Source of the DNA: Pseudocolwellia agarivorans
GTDB lineage: Bacteria > Pseudomonadota > Gammaproteobacteria > Enterobacterales > Alteromonadaceae
DNA: 64,000 nucleotides
Assembly: GCF_002000085.1 (NCBI RefSeq)
Contig: NZ_MUZU01000003.1
Coordinates: 1-64,000 of the forward strand
Reading direction: 5' to 3'
Shown here: one piece after another, positions 55,582-64,000 of the stretch
Numbering within the stretch: the stretch's first letter is position 1
How the letters are laid out: each line of letters begins with the position of its first letter
Notes under the pieces: model-generated
Databases searched by the model: none
Seen by the model: the letters and a program-made list of their open reading frames with translations, nothing else
Told to the model about the DNA's origin: nothing
Position numbers and translations under genes: made by a program

Positions 55582-56346
55582 TTAAATTTTAATATTGTTT
55601 TCTTTCAATAACTGATGAAGGTATTTAACTGGAATTGCATAAGTAATACCGCTAGGTTTGCTTATTACAGCTTCCTTACTCTCTTGAATGAAAACTTTAT
55701 TTATAATACCAACAACTTCACCCGTTTCTTTATCATACATGGCGCTACCGCTATTTCCGGGATAAGCGGTTGCGTCTAATTGATACACCATAAAAGGATC
55801 ACGTAATTGTTTAAGCATTCTCATACTTAATTGTTTTATATCATTAACCGGCGTTATTGTAGGAGTGATTGCAGCAATAATCCCTCTATGGGTTACAGGA
55901 TACAGTCCAAGTACAGCACCAATAGGAAAACCTGTAAACGCAATATCAGATCCCTCTCTGATATATTTAGAACCAGCAAGAGTCATAGGAGGTAATGGTA
56001 ACCCGGACACTTTCAAAATAGCTAAATCATACTTTTTAGATTCAGCAACTAGAGATGCTTTTCTCATTAAAGCCGTTTTTCCTGTACCTACAAACACAGC
56101 CACTTCTTGCAGCAGCTGCTCATCTAACTCTTGCGATACAACATGATAATTAGTGACAACGTATTCTCCATTAGCTATAACAAAACCGCTCCCTTTTAAT
56201 ATATTTTTTGGATGTCCCGTTGGTGTATAAATGCCAATTCCAACAATAGAAGGTTTTACTTTTTCAAGCGTATCGGCCAATTCGGCAGAAGCAGTTTGAA
56301 ATAAAAAGATAGATAACAGCAAAAGACATTTAAATAAATAATTCAT
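55582..56346 (-). CDS. Secreted trypsin-like serine protease
   Basis: Exported protease of the S1/DegP-like class without a PDZ domain. The 254 residues have a signal peptide ending ASA (about 20), His in VVTNYHVVSQ near 68, Asp in KKYDLAILKV near 107, and the nucleophile in AYPGNSGSAMY near 198. All three catalytic residues are present. It lacks the second half of DegP. The gene stands divergent from the exosortase-associated acyltransferase (259-nt gap). That suggests, but does not prove, a link with PEP-CTERM or secreted-protein processing. Substrate unknown. Confidence 0.85.
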   Translation of the reverse strand: MNYLFKCLLLLSIFLFQTASAELADTLEKVKPSIVGIGIYTPTGHPKNILKGSGFVIANGEYVVTNYHVVSQELDEQLLQEVAVFVGTGKTALMRKASLVAESKKYDLAILKVSGLPLPPMTLAGSKYIREGSDIAFTGFPIGAVLGLYPVTHRGIIAAITPTITPVNDIKQLSMRMLKQLRDPFMVYQLDATAYPGNSGSAMYDKETGEVVGIINKVFIQESKEAVISKPSGITYAIPVKYLHQLLKENNIKI

Positions 56347-56605
56347 TAGAGACCCTTTTAATTTTCAATATCTTAACAGATAAATAAATTTAAATATTCA
56401 TTATGACTTACTTTACGCGTATTTTTAGCCATAATTAAAGCTATATTTAGTCAATATGTACAAAAAGTTATTAAAACTTATATGTGTGTATTTTAGCTCC
56501 ATAAAAAACAAGGCTTTGCATTGAAAAAATTAGCATTAAACCTTGTTATACTGTTATATTTATAAACAGTTAATCGTTATATATCTAAGTAGAGTGCTAT
56601 AAATT

Positions 56606-57376
56606 ATGAACTCATACTCCATTGCCGATAATTTTAATCATTTTTTTAAAATTAAATTTGCCAATAACAAACTACTTAGGCAGGAAGCCTTCAGAATTCG
56701 TTACGGTGTTTACAGTCGAGAATTAGGATGGGAACCTGAAAATGAATTAGAGTTAGAAACAGACGAATGTGATGATTACTCATATCATTGCTTATTAGAA
56801 CACAGACGCACAAACGTTTATGCTGGCTGTGTTAGGCTTGTGATCCCTCCTGTTTCAAACCCCACTCTCCCATTACCTTTTGAAGCTAATTGCTTACATA
56901 GTGCAAGAACTGACATTGTAGATTCAACTACCTTTGCAAGAGGCAGTTTTGGGGAAATATCAAGACTAGCCGTTTTAGAAACATTTAGACGCCGTGCTAA
57001 AGAAAAAAGCGTGCCTTTTGTTCTTCAGGATATTAACCCTGAAACGGTATATACCGAAGAGGAACGGAGAAACTTTCCCAATATAGCTATGGGATTATAT
57101 TTAGCGGCGGTAGCACTTGCCGACATCTGCAGACATAGAGGCATGTTTGTTATGATGGAACCTAGATTAAATAAAAGATTACAACGCTTTGGCTTACCCT
57201 TTGAACAAGTGGGTGATGAAATTGATTATCATGGTCTAAGAGCAATGTTTTATTTAGATAAAGATAACTTTAATTCTCAACTTTCAGACGAATTACTAGC
57301 TCTTTATAAAATAATTTATAATGATTTAGCCCAACAAATGAGCCTTATTCCGTTTTCGGACTGTACGGATAAATAA
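56606..57376 (+). CDS. PEP-CTERM/exosortase-associated acyltransferase
   Basis: GNAT/LuxI-like enzyme of the family that accompanies exosortase systems; characterised relatives make long-chain N-acyl amino acids from acyl-ACP. The 256 residues contain FRIRYGVYSRELGWEPEN near residue 30, which resembles the LuxI N-terminus. GEISRLAVLETFRRR near 118 is the acceptor-site region, and a MEPRLNKRLQRFGLPFEQVG segment lies near 190. It lies 14 nt upstream of the E1-like/nitroreductase gene with a GGAAA-type site between, so the two are almost certainly co-transcribed. A 7-bp inverted repeat AACAAGG/CCTTGTT lies at 56507-56547 upstream. The amino acid and acyl chain used are unknown. Confidence 0.88.
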   Translation: MNSYSIADNFNHFFKIKFANNKLLRQEAFRIRYGVYSRELGWEPENELELETDECDDYSYHCLLEHRRTNVYAGCVRLVIPPVSNPTLPLPFEANCLHSARTDIVDSTTFARGSFGEISRLAVLETFRRRAKEKSVPFVLQDINPETVYTEEERRNFPNIAMGLYLAAVALADICRHRGMFVMMEPRLNKRLQRFGLPFEQVGDEIDYHGLRAMFYLDKDNFNSQLSDELLALYKIIYNDLAQQMSLIPFSDCTDK

Positions 57377-57390
57377 AAAGGAAACAAAAC

Positions 57391-59340
57391 ATGAGCCACT
57401 CTTTTAATTACGAACTCGCATTTTCTCGTAATATTGGCTGGGTTACAGATGAAGAACAAGCAATATTAAAAACCAAACGTGTTGCTATAGCTGGCATGGG
57501 AGGCGTTGGCGGCTCTCATGTATTAACCTTAGTTAGACTTGGTATTACCAAATTTCACCTTTCTGATTTCGACGAGTTTGCTTGTGAAAATACGAATCGC
57601 CAAGCTGGGGCTAATGTTGATACTTACGATAAAAAGAAACTTGATACTATGGTTTCCATGGCCAAGGCAATCAACCCCGAAATAGAATTTAAACTATGGC
57701 CTGAAGGTATAACACCAGAGAATACTGATGAGTTTCTGGAAGGTGTAGATTGCTATGTTGATTCTTTAGACTTTTTCGCACTTGAAGCAAGAAAACTTGT
57801 ATTTAAACTGTGCGCAGAAAAAGGTATTCCAGCTACAACAGCAGCCCCAATCGGAATGGGTACAGCTTATTTGAATTTTTTACCTGGCAAAATGACTTTT
57901 GAAGAATACTTTCAACTCGATGGTTACTCTGAGAATGAGCAATATTTACGTTTTTTTCTAGGATTAACACCCGCAGCCTTACAACAGGCCTATTTAGTTG
58001 ACCCAAGTAGATTAGATCTAGCGAATAAAAAAGGGCCTTCTACTATAATAGGCTGTCAACTTGCCGCGGGGGTTACCGCAGCTCAAGTCGCTAAAATATT
58101 CTTAAATAGAGGTGATGTTTTAAACGTTCCTCATGGCTTGCATTTTGATGCCTATACAAATCAATACAAAAAAACATGGCGTCCTATGGGCAACAGCAAT
58201 CCAATACAAAAACTGGCCTTTAAAATAGGGAAAAAACGTTTACTCGATAACCCTCCCCCTCAAAAAGCCGCTGACAATCATGAACTAACTAATGCTGAAA
58301 AAATAATTGATTTAGCAAGGTGGGCTCCAAGCGGTGACAACACGCAATGCTGGCGATTCAAACTGATTGATGAAGATAACTTTATTATTATCGCTAATGA
58401 CACTCGTGATTCTGTTGTTTATGACTTAGATGGCCATTCGAGCCACCTAGCTCACGGAGCTCTTTTAGAGACTATTGATATTGCAGCAAGTCAATATGGA
58501 TTTTCGGTAAATATTGAACCTGACTATTCAGACAAAACCCTTTTACAAATAAAAGTATCTTTAAGTAAAGATGATTCTGTTAAAACTCATGCTTTAGCGC
58601 CATATATCAAAACTAGAACAGTTCAACGTCGTGCTATGGGAGTTAACCCGTTAACGCATGCGGAAAAAGAACAATTAATACAAGCTCTACCTGAAGGCTA
58701 TAGTATTCAATGGTTTGAAACTAAAGAAGATAAATTAGCGATCGCCAAACTGAATTTTTGTAATGCAAAAACCCGCTTAACCATGTACGAAGCTTATAAC
58801 GTACACAAAGAAATAATAGAGTGGAATAAACAGTTCAGCGAAACCAAAATACCTGAGCAAGCATTAGGAGTAGACTGGCCTACGGCAAGATTGATGCAAT
58901 GGTTATTTAAAAGCTGGGGAAGAGTTAAGTTTTTCAATACTTTTTTAGCAGGAACCATACTCCCCCGAATTCAGCTTGATTTCATTCCAAGCTTAAAAAG
59001 CTCTGCTCATTTCGCTATTGTAGCAAGTAAAGCGCCTGAAACGATCGAAGAGTATATTAATGCGGGTAGAGCGTTGCAAAGGTTTTGGTTAACAGCAACA
59101 AAATTACAATTAGGCTTTCAACCCGAACAAACACCCGTTATTTTTTCTAGGTATATAGATAATGACATTCAATTTACTCAAGATAATGACGTTATTGCAA
59201 ATGCGAATAAAGGAAAGGCTATGTATGAGTCTCTTCTACAACAGCCTAAAAACACGGTATTTCTTGGTCGTGTGGGACGTTCTAAAGCACCAAAATCTCG
59301 TTCAATCCGTAAACCACTAGATGACTTAATCATTCGATAA
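57391..59340 (+). CDS. E1-like (ThiF) adenylyltransferase fused to nitroreductase
   Basis: Two-domain enzyme of unknown reaction, like the Rv1355c family of mycobacteria (once called MoeY). Residues 1-270 form an E1/ThiF fold: nucleotide loop GMGGVGGSH (35-43), DFDEFACENTNRQ (59-71) with the ATP-contacting Asp, Asn and Arg-Gln, Lys in KKKLD, and Asp in DCYVDSLDFF near 130. The CxxC zinc motif of ThiF/MoeB is not visible. Residues about 300-600 form a nitroreductase-like FMN domain (ARWAPSGDNTQCWRF) with a VGRVGRSKAP tail. It is coupled to the acyltransferase. It could activate a carboxylate as adenylate and then oxidise or reduce the product, as E1-like plus SagB-type pairs do in peptide heterocycle pathways; this is inference. 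Confidence 0.85.
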   Translation: MSHSFNYELAFSRNIGWVTDEEQAILKTKRVAIAGMGGVGGSHVLTLVRLGITKFHLSDFDEFACENTNRQAGANVDTYDKKKLDTMVSMAKAINPEIEFKLWPEGITPENTDEFLEGVDCYVDSLDFFALEARKLVFKLCAEKGIPATTAAPIGMGTAYLNFLPGKMTFEEYFQLDGYSENEQYLRFFLGLTPAALQQAYLVDPSRLDLANKKGPSTIIGCQLAAGVTAAQVAKIFLNRGDVLNVPHGLHFDAYTNQYKKTWRPMGNSNPIQKLAFKIGKKRLLDNPPPQKAADNHELTNAEKIIDLARWAPSGDNTQCWRFKLIDEDNFIIIANDTRDSVVYDLDGHSSHLAHGALLETIDIAASQYGFSVNIEPDYSDKTLLQIKVSLSKDDSVKTHALAPYIKTRTVQRRAMGVNPLTHAEKEQLIQALPEGYSIQWFETKEDKLAIAKLNFCNAKTRLTMYEAYNVHKEIIEWNKQFSETKIPEQALGVDWPTARLMQWLFKSWGRVKFFNTFLAGTILPRIQLDFIPSLKSSAHFAIVASKAPETIEEYINAGRALQRFWLTATKLQLGFQPEQTPVIFSRYIDNDIQFTQDNDVIANANKGKAMYESLLQQPKNTVFLGRVGRSKAPKSRSIRKPLDDLIIR

Positions 59341-59346
59341 AAACAT

Positions 59347-59377
59347 AATAAGCCAGTAGGAAGCTATTGGCTTATTT
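59347..59377 (+). terminator. Terminator of the acyltransferase/E1-nitroreductase unit
   Basis: AATAAGCCA and TGGCTTATT pair over 9 bp, extended inward by GTA/TAT with a G-U pair, followed by a T-rich run, 7 nt past the stop codon. Confidence 0.75.
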
Positions 59378-59492
59378 ATCATTAGATAACAACTTATCAA
59401 AAAAATGAATAAAGTTAAGCACTAGCAAAATACCATTCTATGATGATAGAAATCAATTTAACAACCTTTCTCTTTCATCAAACCAATAGATA

Positions 59493-59519
59493 CAAAAAAG
59501 CCGAATATTAATTCGGCTT
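59493..59519 (-). terminator. Terminator of the PEP-CTERM protein gene
   Basis: On the minus strand AAGCCGAAT, a TAAT loop and ATTCGGCTT are followed by TTTTTT, 23 nt past the stop. The 200-nt gap 59341-59541 otherwise holds only the opposing terminator at 59347. Confidence 0.88.
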
Positions 59520-59541
59520 ATAGTTTAAGTTATTTTGTTTA

Positions 59542-60324
59542 CTATGCTTTACGGCGACGAGCTCCAGCAAAACCTAATAAACCTAACCCAAGAATAGCTA
59601 CTGAAGCTGGCTCAGGAACATTAAAAGTCATATTTCCATCATGTTGAATTTGGAAGTTTTGCGTTCCACCAACTACTGGGTAATTAAAATTTAAGCCTAA
59701 TATATCTTGTACTGTAACAATCAATGTAGCTGATTTCGCAATTGCAGCTGTAGATAAATCAACTCCATTTTGATCAAAGAAGTAGCCTGTTGAGAAGTTA
59801 AGGTTTAAATCTAGTCCACAAAAACCTTTATTTTGTAATGGCCCTGGTGTGATATCAATTGAACAACCTCCTTCATTTAAACCAAGTGAAGCAATTTGAG
59901 TTCCACCATCAAGCACTCCATTTCCAACATTAGTTGTATCTACGTATAAACCTGATGTACCAGCATTAAAAGTAACTTCTAAAGTACGTTTGCCATTGAC
60001 ATCTGTTGTTGTAGCTATTCCTGAAAAAGCATATTTATAAAACACTTCATAAGCAGCATCAACACCTAACTGTGTAGTACCCATCTTGAAGTTAACAATA
60101 TCCGTAACACCTTCTTCAGAAAATGCTTCATTAACAGTGATGTTACCATTATTGTCAGAATCGGTTTGCGTTACATTAGCTTTATCTGTATCAAAATCAA
60201 TAAAATCAAATACTACTTTTGAACCTGCAGTAAGGTTAAAAGAAGAATCGTCAAATGTAACAACATCAGCTGAAGCTGCAAAAGAAGCACTGGTAATTAA
60301 AGAAGCTAAAAGTAATTTTTTCAT
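59542..60324 (-). CDS. PEP-CTERM sorting-domain protein
   Basis: Exported substrate of an exosortase, expected at the outer surface, in the EPS matrix or as a floc protein. The start at 60324 (MKKLLLASLITSASFAASA) has AAGGAC about 7 nt upstream. An ATG at 60369 would place 15 charged residues before the signal peptide. The 260-residue product has a signal peptide (1-19), a Gly/Asn/Thr/Asp-rich beta-type region with two Cys pairs (GGCSID; GFCGLD), and the C-terminal sorting signal. That signal is VPEPAS, a hydrophobic stretch (VAILGLGLLGFAGA) and RRRKA. No catalytic motif is seen. A sigma-54-type promoter lies upstream (60398-60413). The exosortase itself is not in the window. Confidence 0.93.
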   Translation of the reverse strand: MKKLLLASLITSASFAASADVVTFDDSSFNLTAGSKVVFDFIDFDTDKANVTQTDSDNNGNITVNEAFSEEGVTDIVNFKMGTTQLGVDAAYEVFYKYAFSGIATTTDVNGKRTLEVTFNAGTSGLYVDTTNVGNGVLDGGTQIASLGLNEGGCSIDITPGPLQNKGFCGLDLNLNFSTGYFFDQNGVDLSTAAIAKSATLIVTVQDILGLNFNYPVVGGTQNFQIQHDGNMTFNVPEPASVAILGLGLLGFAGARRRKA

Positions 60325-60397
60325 CGTTATGTCCTTGTGTTTTTCGTTAATTAATGATTTCTCTATCATTAAATCTACATACTAGCACGCGCATGAA

Positions 60398-60413
60398 TGC
60401 AAAAAACACACCA
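60398..60413 (-). promoter_or_regulatory. Sigma-54 (-24/-12) promoter of the PEP-CTERM gene
   Basis: On the minus strand the sequence reads TGGTGTGTTTTTTGCA. It matches the consensus TGGCACGnnnnTTGCW at the GG (-24) and GC (-12) with exact spacing, plus TG, G and TTGCA. The predicted start near 60387 gives a leader of about 63 nt to the ATG. PEP-CTERM genes are known to be controlled by RpoN with PrsK/PrsR in other bacteria, which fits. Confidence 0.7.
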
Positions 60414-60501
60414 AATAAAAATTAAATATAAAAAACAAAATCTTAAAAAAAACAAATTTATAAGAATTTTTTTTTTGTAAAAAAAACCGACACTATTAAT
60501 A

Positions 60502-63261
60502 TTAAAATTGTTTCATCAACGTATTATATTGAGCCTTTAAGTTTTCAGGAATACTCGTGAGCTTATCGAGTTCACTTTTAGCCTCACTTCTTTGGCCTAA
60601 TAAAAGGTAAGTTTCAACTAAAGTTAATTGCAGCTTTTCATTAATAAAAGTCTTATTTTCTGCATTTTTAAGAAGCTCTAAAACCTTATTACTCTTATTA
60701 TTAGCAATTAATACCGTTACAAGCGTATCGATAGTTGTACTAGATCTTTTATTCTTATAAGCTTTTTCTGCATATAATAATGCTTCATCAAAATTAGATT
60801 GATTGTAGATTGCCCACGCAAGATTATTTAAAACCGCTACATTATTCGGATATTTATCTTCTAAACTTAGATAAAGTTTCTCAGACTTTTGTGGATTATT
60901 CTTTAATAATAACTCAGCTAATAGCGCTTTATTGGGGTCGGTCAAAGGAAATGAAGCCTCATGCTTTTCCAGTATTTCAATAGCCTTATTATCTTCACCA
61001 CTTTTAATTAAAGCTTTAGCCCAACTAAGTGCTAACTCATTACTAGGCTTATTCTCATACAATTTAGAAAATTGCTCGGCTGCATATTTAACTTTATTTT
61101 TCGTCAAGTTTAACTGAGCTTGAAGATAAAGAACGTTTGGATTATTAGGGTAGTTAGAATAAAGTTCGCTAATTATTGTTTCAGCAGAATCGTCCCTTTT
61201 TAACATTAAAAGCATATTAGCTTTTAATAAGAGTAATTGTTCCTTAGTATCAACAACATTTAATGCATCATTAATGACAGTTAAAGCAAGTTCAACGTTA
61301 CCAAGTTGCTCTTCTACAGCAGCATATTCTACCCAAATATTATGGTCTACAGGTTTAAATTCTGCTAAAAACTGGTACAACTCTTTAGCTTCTTTTAATT
61401 TTAAATCACTTACATACAATTTTGCTAAGCCCCTTATATATCGAGGACTTTTTTCTTTTATGTTTGAAGTTTCAAGTAACTTTATAGCTTCTTTGGTTTT
61501 ACCATCTGCACTTAAGTTTATTGATAGGTCAACCATAATATCTTCATTATTAGGATATTTATTAAGTAAACCTTCTAAATAACTAATTGTTTCATTTATT
61601 TTATTTAATTGAAGATTAATATAAGACAAGCGTGCTACAGAGGCTTTATGAGTAGGCTCAAATGCTAATATTGTTGTAAAATACGATTTAGCTTTTTTCC
61701 AATCCTTATTATTAAATGCAAATTCTCCCAGGTAATAGTTTGCCGGTATATTACCTTCATCAATAAGTAAAACCTGATTAAAAATCTCCTCAGCTTGCTT
61801 GCCGTCGCCTTTATTTACATAAATAAAACCTTCTAGCAGAGTCCCCTTTATTTTTTGTTTTTCTGTTGATTTTAACTGTTCAGCCACTTTAAATGCGCCA
61901 GCATAATCCTTTTTATTGATATAGTGAGTGGCTAAAATTAATGATGCGCCTACAGACTTATCACTACTTTGTGCTAACTTCTCTAACAGAGGCATTTGAC
62001 TTTCGTCGCCTTGAGATAATTTCAAAGCACTATATTGGAGAGCGAGATCGCTGTTTTCAGGATTAGCCGTCACTACTTTTTTAAGCAGTCTTTCAGCTAC
62101 ATCGTTTTGCCCTTTTTTGGCAAAAGCTTTACTTGCTGCATTAATAATATTGATATCATTAATATTTGTTGCATTCATGTCTTCAAAAGATAATTCGGCT
62201 TCGCCATCAAAACCGAGTTGTAATTGCAGCATAGCTAGCAATTTTTTTACCTCGTGATTTGCAGGAAGGAATTGACCTATTTTACTTAAATGACTATAGG
62301 CTAACTCTAATTCGCCTAATTTAAATGCACTCATTCCTGCAATTAATTGCCCCATATGCAATGAGGGAGTTATGTTAATTGCTTTTTCAGCATGTATTTT
62401 TGCTTCAGCATATTTCTTATGATTGTAATCCACTTGAGCGTTATATAAGTTAACAATAGGGTGGTCTTTATATAATTGGTTCAGTAAAGATAAATGTTTT
62501 TCTGCATTTTCAAAATCTCCAGCACCCAGTAAACTATTAATTAAATAGAGTTTTACTTGAAAATGACGTGGGTGAAGTTTTAAATAAGCGGAATACATTT
62601 CAGTTGCTTTATCAAATTGAAATTGCGCTTGATGTAAATGCCCTGAGAGTAATAGCGCTTCAGAAAATTCATTTGATTGAGATAATATCTTGTTCAATGT
62701 GTTAGAAACGTCTTCAAACTTTTCACTTGAAAAATTTAACCAAGCATTACCAACTTGACTATATAGTGAGTCTTCACTGAGCATTGAAGCTTGCCCAATA
62801 TAATCTTCAGCCATATCCATTTTTCCATCAGAAATAGCTGATAAGCCCGCATAAGTGAGGATCATGACATACTGTTCATCATTATATCCTCCTGAGTTAT
62901 CCGCCAGCTCATACACTTCTTTGTATTTACTCAAAAGCATTTTAACTTTAGCTATCTTGGGTAATAATCCAGGAAAGTCAGCACCTAGTTCAAGTGCCTT
63001 ATCCAATTCTTTTTCCGCTGAAAACAAGTCTCCCTCATTTAAATAAACAGTCCCTAATTCATAACGAGCTTCTATATTTTTAGGCTCCATTCTAACGGCA
63101 TTTTTTAAAGATAATATAGCACTTGCATGATCCCCTTGCTCTACTTGAGATTTAGCTTCTGTAATATATTCATCATACGACAAGTTTTTCCCACAACCGC
63201 TTAAATTAGCCATAGCGATAATTGCCGTTAGCGTTAAAATTTTAATATGCTTGTTTTCCAT
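60502..63261 (-). CDS. prsT: PEP-CTERM system TPR-repeat lipoprotein PrsT
   Basis: Periplasmic or outer-membrane lipoprotein that accompanies exosortase systems. The 919 residues have a lipoprotein signal with lipobox LSGC (Cys23) and then about 20 TPR units, for example DHASAILSLKNAVRMEPKN near 43 and KSYFTTILAFEPTHKASVA near 540. Length matches the PrsT family (about 880-930). It is thought to act in protein or EPS delivery to the surface, not established. It follows the next TPR gene by 34 nt and precedes the PEP-CTERM gene, from which it is separated by an intergenic region carrying the sigma-54 promoter. Confidence 0.9.
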   Translation of the reverse strand: MENKHIKILTLTAIIAMANLSGCGKNLSYDEYITEAKSQVEQGDHASAILSLKNAVRMEPKNIEARYELGTVYLNEGDLFSAEKELDKALELGADFPGLLPKIAKVKMLLSKYKEVYELADNSGGYNDEQYVMILTYAGLSAISDGKMDMAEDYIGQASMLSEDSLYSQVGNAWLNFSSEKFEDVSNTLNKILSQSNEFSEALLLSGHLHQAQFQFDKATEMYSAYLKLHPRHFQVKLYLINSLLGAGDFENAEKHLSLLNQLYKDHPIVNLYNAQVDYNHKKYAEAKIHAEKAINITPSLHMGQLIAGMSAFKLGELELAYSHLSKIGQFLPANHEVKKLLAMLQLQLGFDGEAELSFEDMNATNINDINIINAASKAFAKKGQNDVAERLLKKVVTANPENSDLALQYSALKLSQGDESQMPLLEKLAQSSDKSVGASLILATHYINKKDYAGAFKVAEQLKSTEKQKIKGTLLEGFIYVNKGDGKQAEEIFNQVLLIDEGNIPANYYLGEFAFNNKDWKKAKSYFTTILAFEPTHKASVARLSYINLQLNKINETISYLEGLLNKYPNNEDIMVDLSINLSADGKTKEAIKLLETSNIKEKSPRYIRGLAKLYVSDLKLKEAKELYQFLAEFKPVDHNIWVEYAAVEEQLGNVELALTVINDALNVVDTKEQLLLLKANMLLMLKRDDSAETIISELYSNYPNNPNVLYLQAQLNLTKNKVKYAAEQFSKLYENKPSNELALSWAKALIKSGEDNKAIEILEKHEASFPLTDPNKALLAELLLKNNPQKSEKLYLSLEDKYPNNVAVLNNLAWAIYNQSNFDEALLYAEKAYKNKRSSTTIDTLVTVLIANNKSNKVLELLKNAENKTFINEKLQLTLVETYLLLGQRSEAKSELDKLTSIPENLKAQYNTLMKQF

Positions 63262-63295
63262 TATTATATGCTCTTATGTTATTAAAACTTAGGGA

Positions 63296-64000
63296 TTAAA
63301 GGCGTTTTTTTAGTTCCGCAACACGTTGTTTCTGCCCACTAGTTAAGAGAGTTATAGATTCGATAATCTGCTCTGCTTTTTTCAAGCGTTTATTTGCAAT
63401 TAACACTTCGATGTAATTCAACGTCACATCATTATTTTTTCCTTCGGACAATTCGTAAGCTTTCACTAAAAGGCTTAGCGCCTCGCTCTTTTTATCCATT
63501 TTTAACAATATCATAGCCTGAGTATCAATAACATTTACAAACTCTGGCGCTAATTTATACGCTTCTTCAGAATAAGTTAATGCCTCCTCAAAATTACCTT
63601 GCTCCATAGTTAACCAAGCTACATTATTCAAAACCATAACATTGCCAGGATATTGTTGGAGAATTTTTTTATAAGAGGCAATAGCTTTATTCGGATCAAC
63701 TGTTACATAAATACTAGCCAGTATTGCTCGTACAGCATTATCACTATCATTTTTTGCTAAATGCTTTTCTAACAAGGTTATTGCTTTATTATTTTCACGA
63801 TGACCTTGATATGCTCCAGCTAGAAGAATAGCATTCTTAGATGAAGGAAAAGCGTCATAAAACTTAGATAATAAGAGTGTTGCATTAGCGTAGTCTTCAC
63901 TTAAAAGTGCAATTCTCCCTTCAATTCCATAAGTTATTTCAGATTTAATACCTTCTTTTTTCAACTCTTGATAATATGCTTTAGCTTCTCTTACATCTTT
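63296..64000 (-). CDS. Second TPR-repeat (PrsT-like) protein, C-terminal part
   Basis: The frame stays open to the window edge and begins inside a longer gene: KDVREAKAYYQELKKEG precedes the part starting near 63964. The visible 234 residues are TPR units (NKAITLLEKHLAKND; NFEEALTYSEEAYKLAPE; DKKSEALSLLVKAYELSEGK), and the C-terminal layout is like PrsT at 60502. It is probably another PrsT-like gene upstream in the same operon, 34 nt apart. The start, signal sequence and total length cannot be seen. Confidence 0.75.
   Translation of the reverse strand, partial: KDVREAKAYYQELKKEGIKSEITYGIEGRIALLSEDYANATLLLSKFYDAFPSSKNAILLAGAYQGHRENNKAITLLEKHLAKNDSDNAVRAILASIYVTVDPNKAIASYKKILQQYPGNVMVLNNVAWLTMEQGNFEEALTYSEEAYKLAPEFVNVIDTQAMILLKMDKKSEALSLLVKAYELSEGKNNDVTLNYIEVLIANKRLKKAEQIIESITLLTSGQKQRVAELKKRL

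Noticed and set aside
56347-56605. A lux-box for quorum sensing upstream of the LuxI-like acyltransferase.
   Set aside because: The only dyad (AACAAGG/CCTTGTT) has the wrong spacing and sequence, and no LuxR gene is present.

Overview
The window reads as chromosomal DNA of a marine gammaproteobacterium of the order Alteromonadales. It is AT-rich. Its protein sequences and gene order follow the E. coli, Vibrio and Shewanella pattern. The argininosuccinate lyase fused to an acetyltransferase, the PEP-CTERM components and the overall sequence character suggest Colwelliaceae (Colwellia or Thalassotalea-like). That placement is inference; no rRNA is present to test it.

Layout. 1-3441: start of tufB, four tRNA genes (Thr, Gly, Tyr, Thr) behind one strong promoter, then coaX, birA and murB, all on the minus strand. 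This is the classic murB-birA-CoA kinase-tRNA-tuf locus with a type III pantothenate kinase in the kinase position. 3503-6174: a two-gene polysaccharide export unit (short Wza-like protein plus Wzc-like co-polymerase/kinase). 6351-15366: arginine biosynthesis (argC-B-F, argG-H(A)-A on minus; argE divergent on plus), with an intact argA as well as an acetyltransferase domain fused to ArgH. 15640-21546: a degenerate HD-GYP-like protein, metL, metB and divergent metJ with visible MET boxes. 21555-25005: an unknown protein, a short malic enzyme and purA.

25464-34048 is the conserved tsaE-amiB-mutL-miaA-hfq-hflX-hflK-hflC cluster, with purA downstream. 34273-42061 continues the same conserved neighbourhood (queG, orn, rsgA, psd), interrupted by a 1199-residue membrane protein that looks like a hybrid histidine kinase whose phosphorelay residues have been lost. 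42273-46927 pairs a BlaI-type repressor and an M56 peptidase carrying a TonB-like C-terminus with a CpxR/CpxA-like two-component system. 46980-55543 holds pldB, fieF, trmL, gpsA-secB-grxC-rhodanese, and gpmI-envC-yibQ. EnvC is the likely activator of the AmiB amidase encoded 20 kb away.

55582-64000 is the most unusual part: a secreted trypsin-like protease, a PEP-CTERM/exosortase-associated acyltransferase, a fused E1-like (ThiF) plus nitroreductase protein, a PEP-CTERM substrate protein with a well-matched sigma-54 promoter, and two tandem PrsT-like TPR proteins, the second running off the window. The exosortase is not in the window and is probably beyond position 64000 or elsewhere. The acyltransferase plus E1/nitroreductase pair looks like a two-enzyme pathway of unknown product and is the best candidate here for an undescribed system.

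Most other genes are housekeeping and were identified from sequence motifs and conserved order. No CRISPR array, insertion sequence, integrase, phage gene or rRNA was seen.
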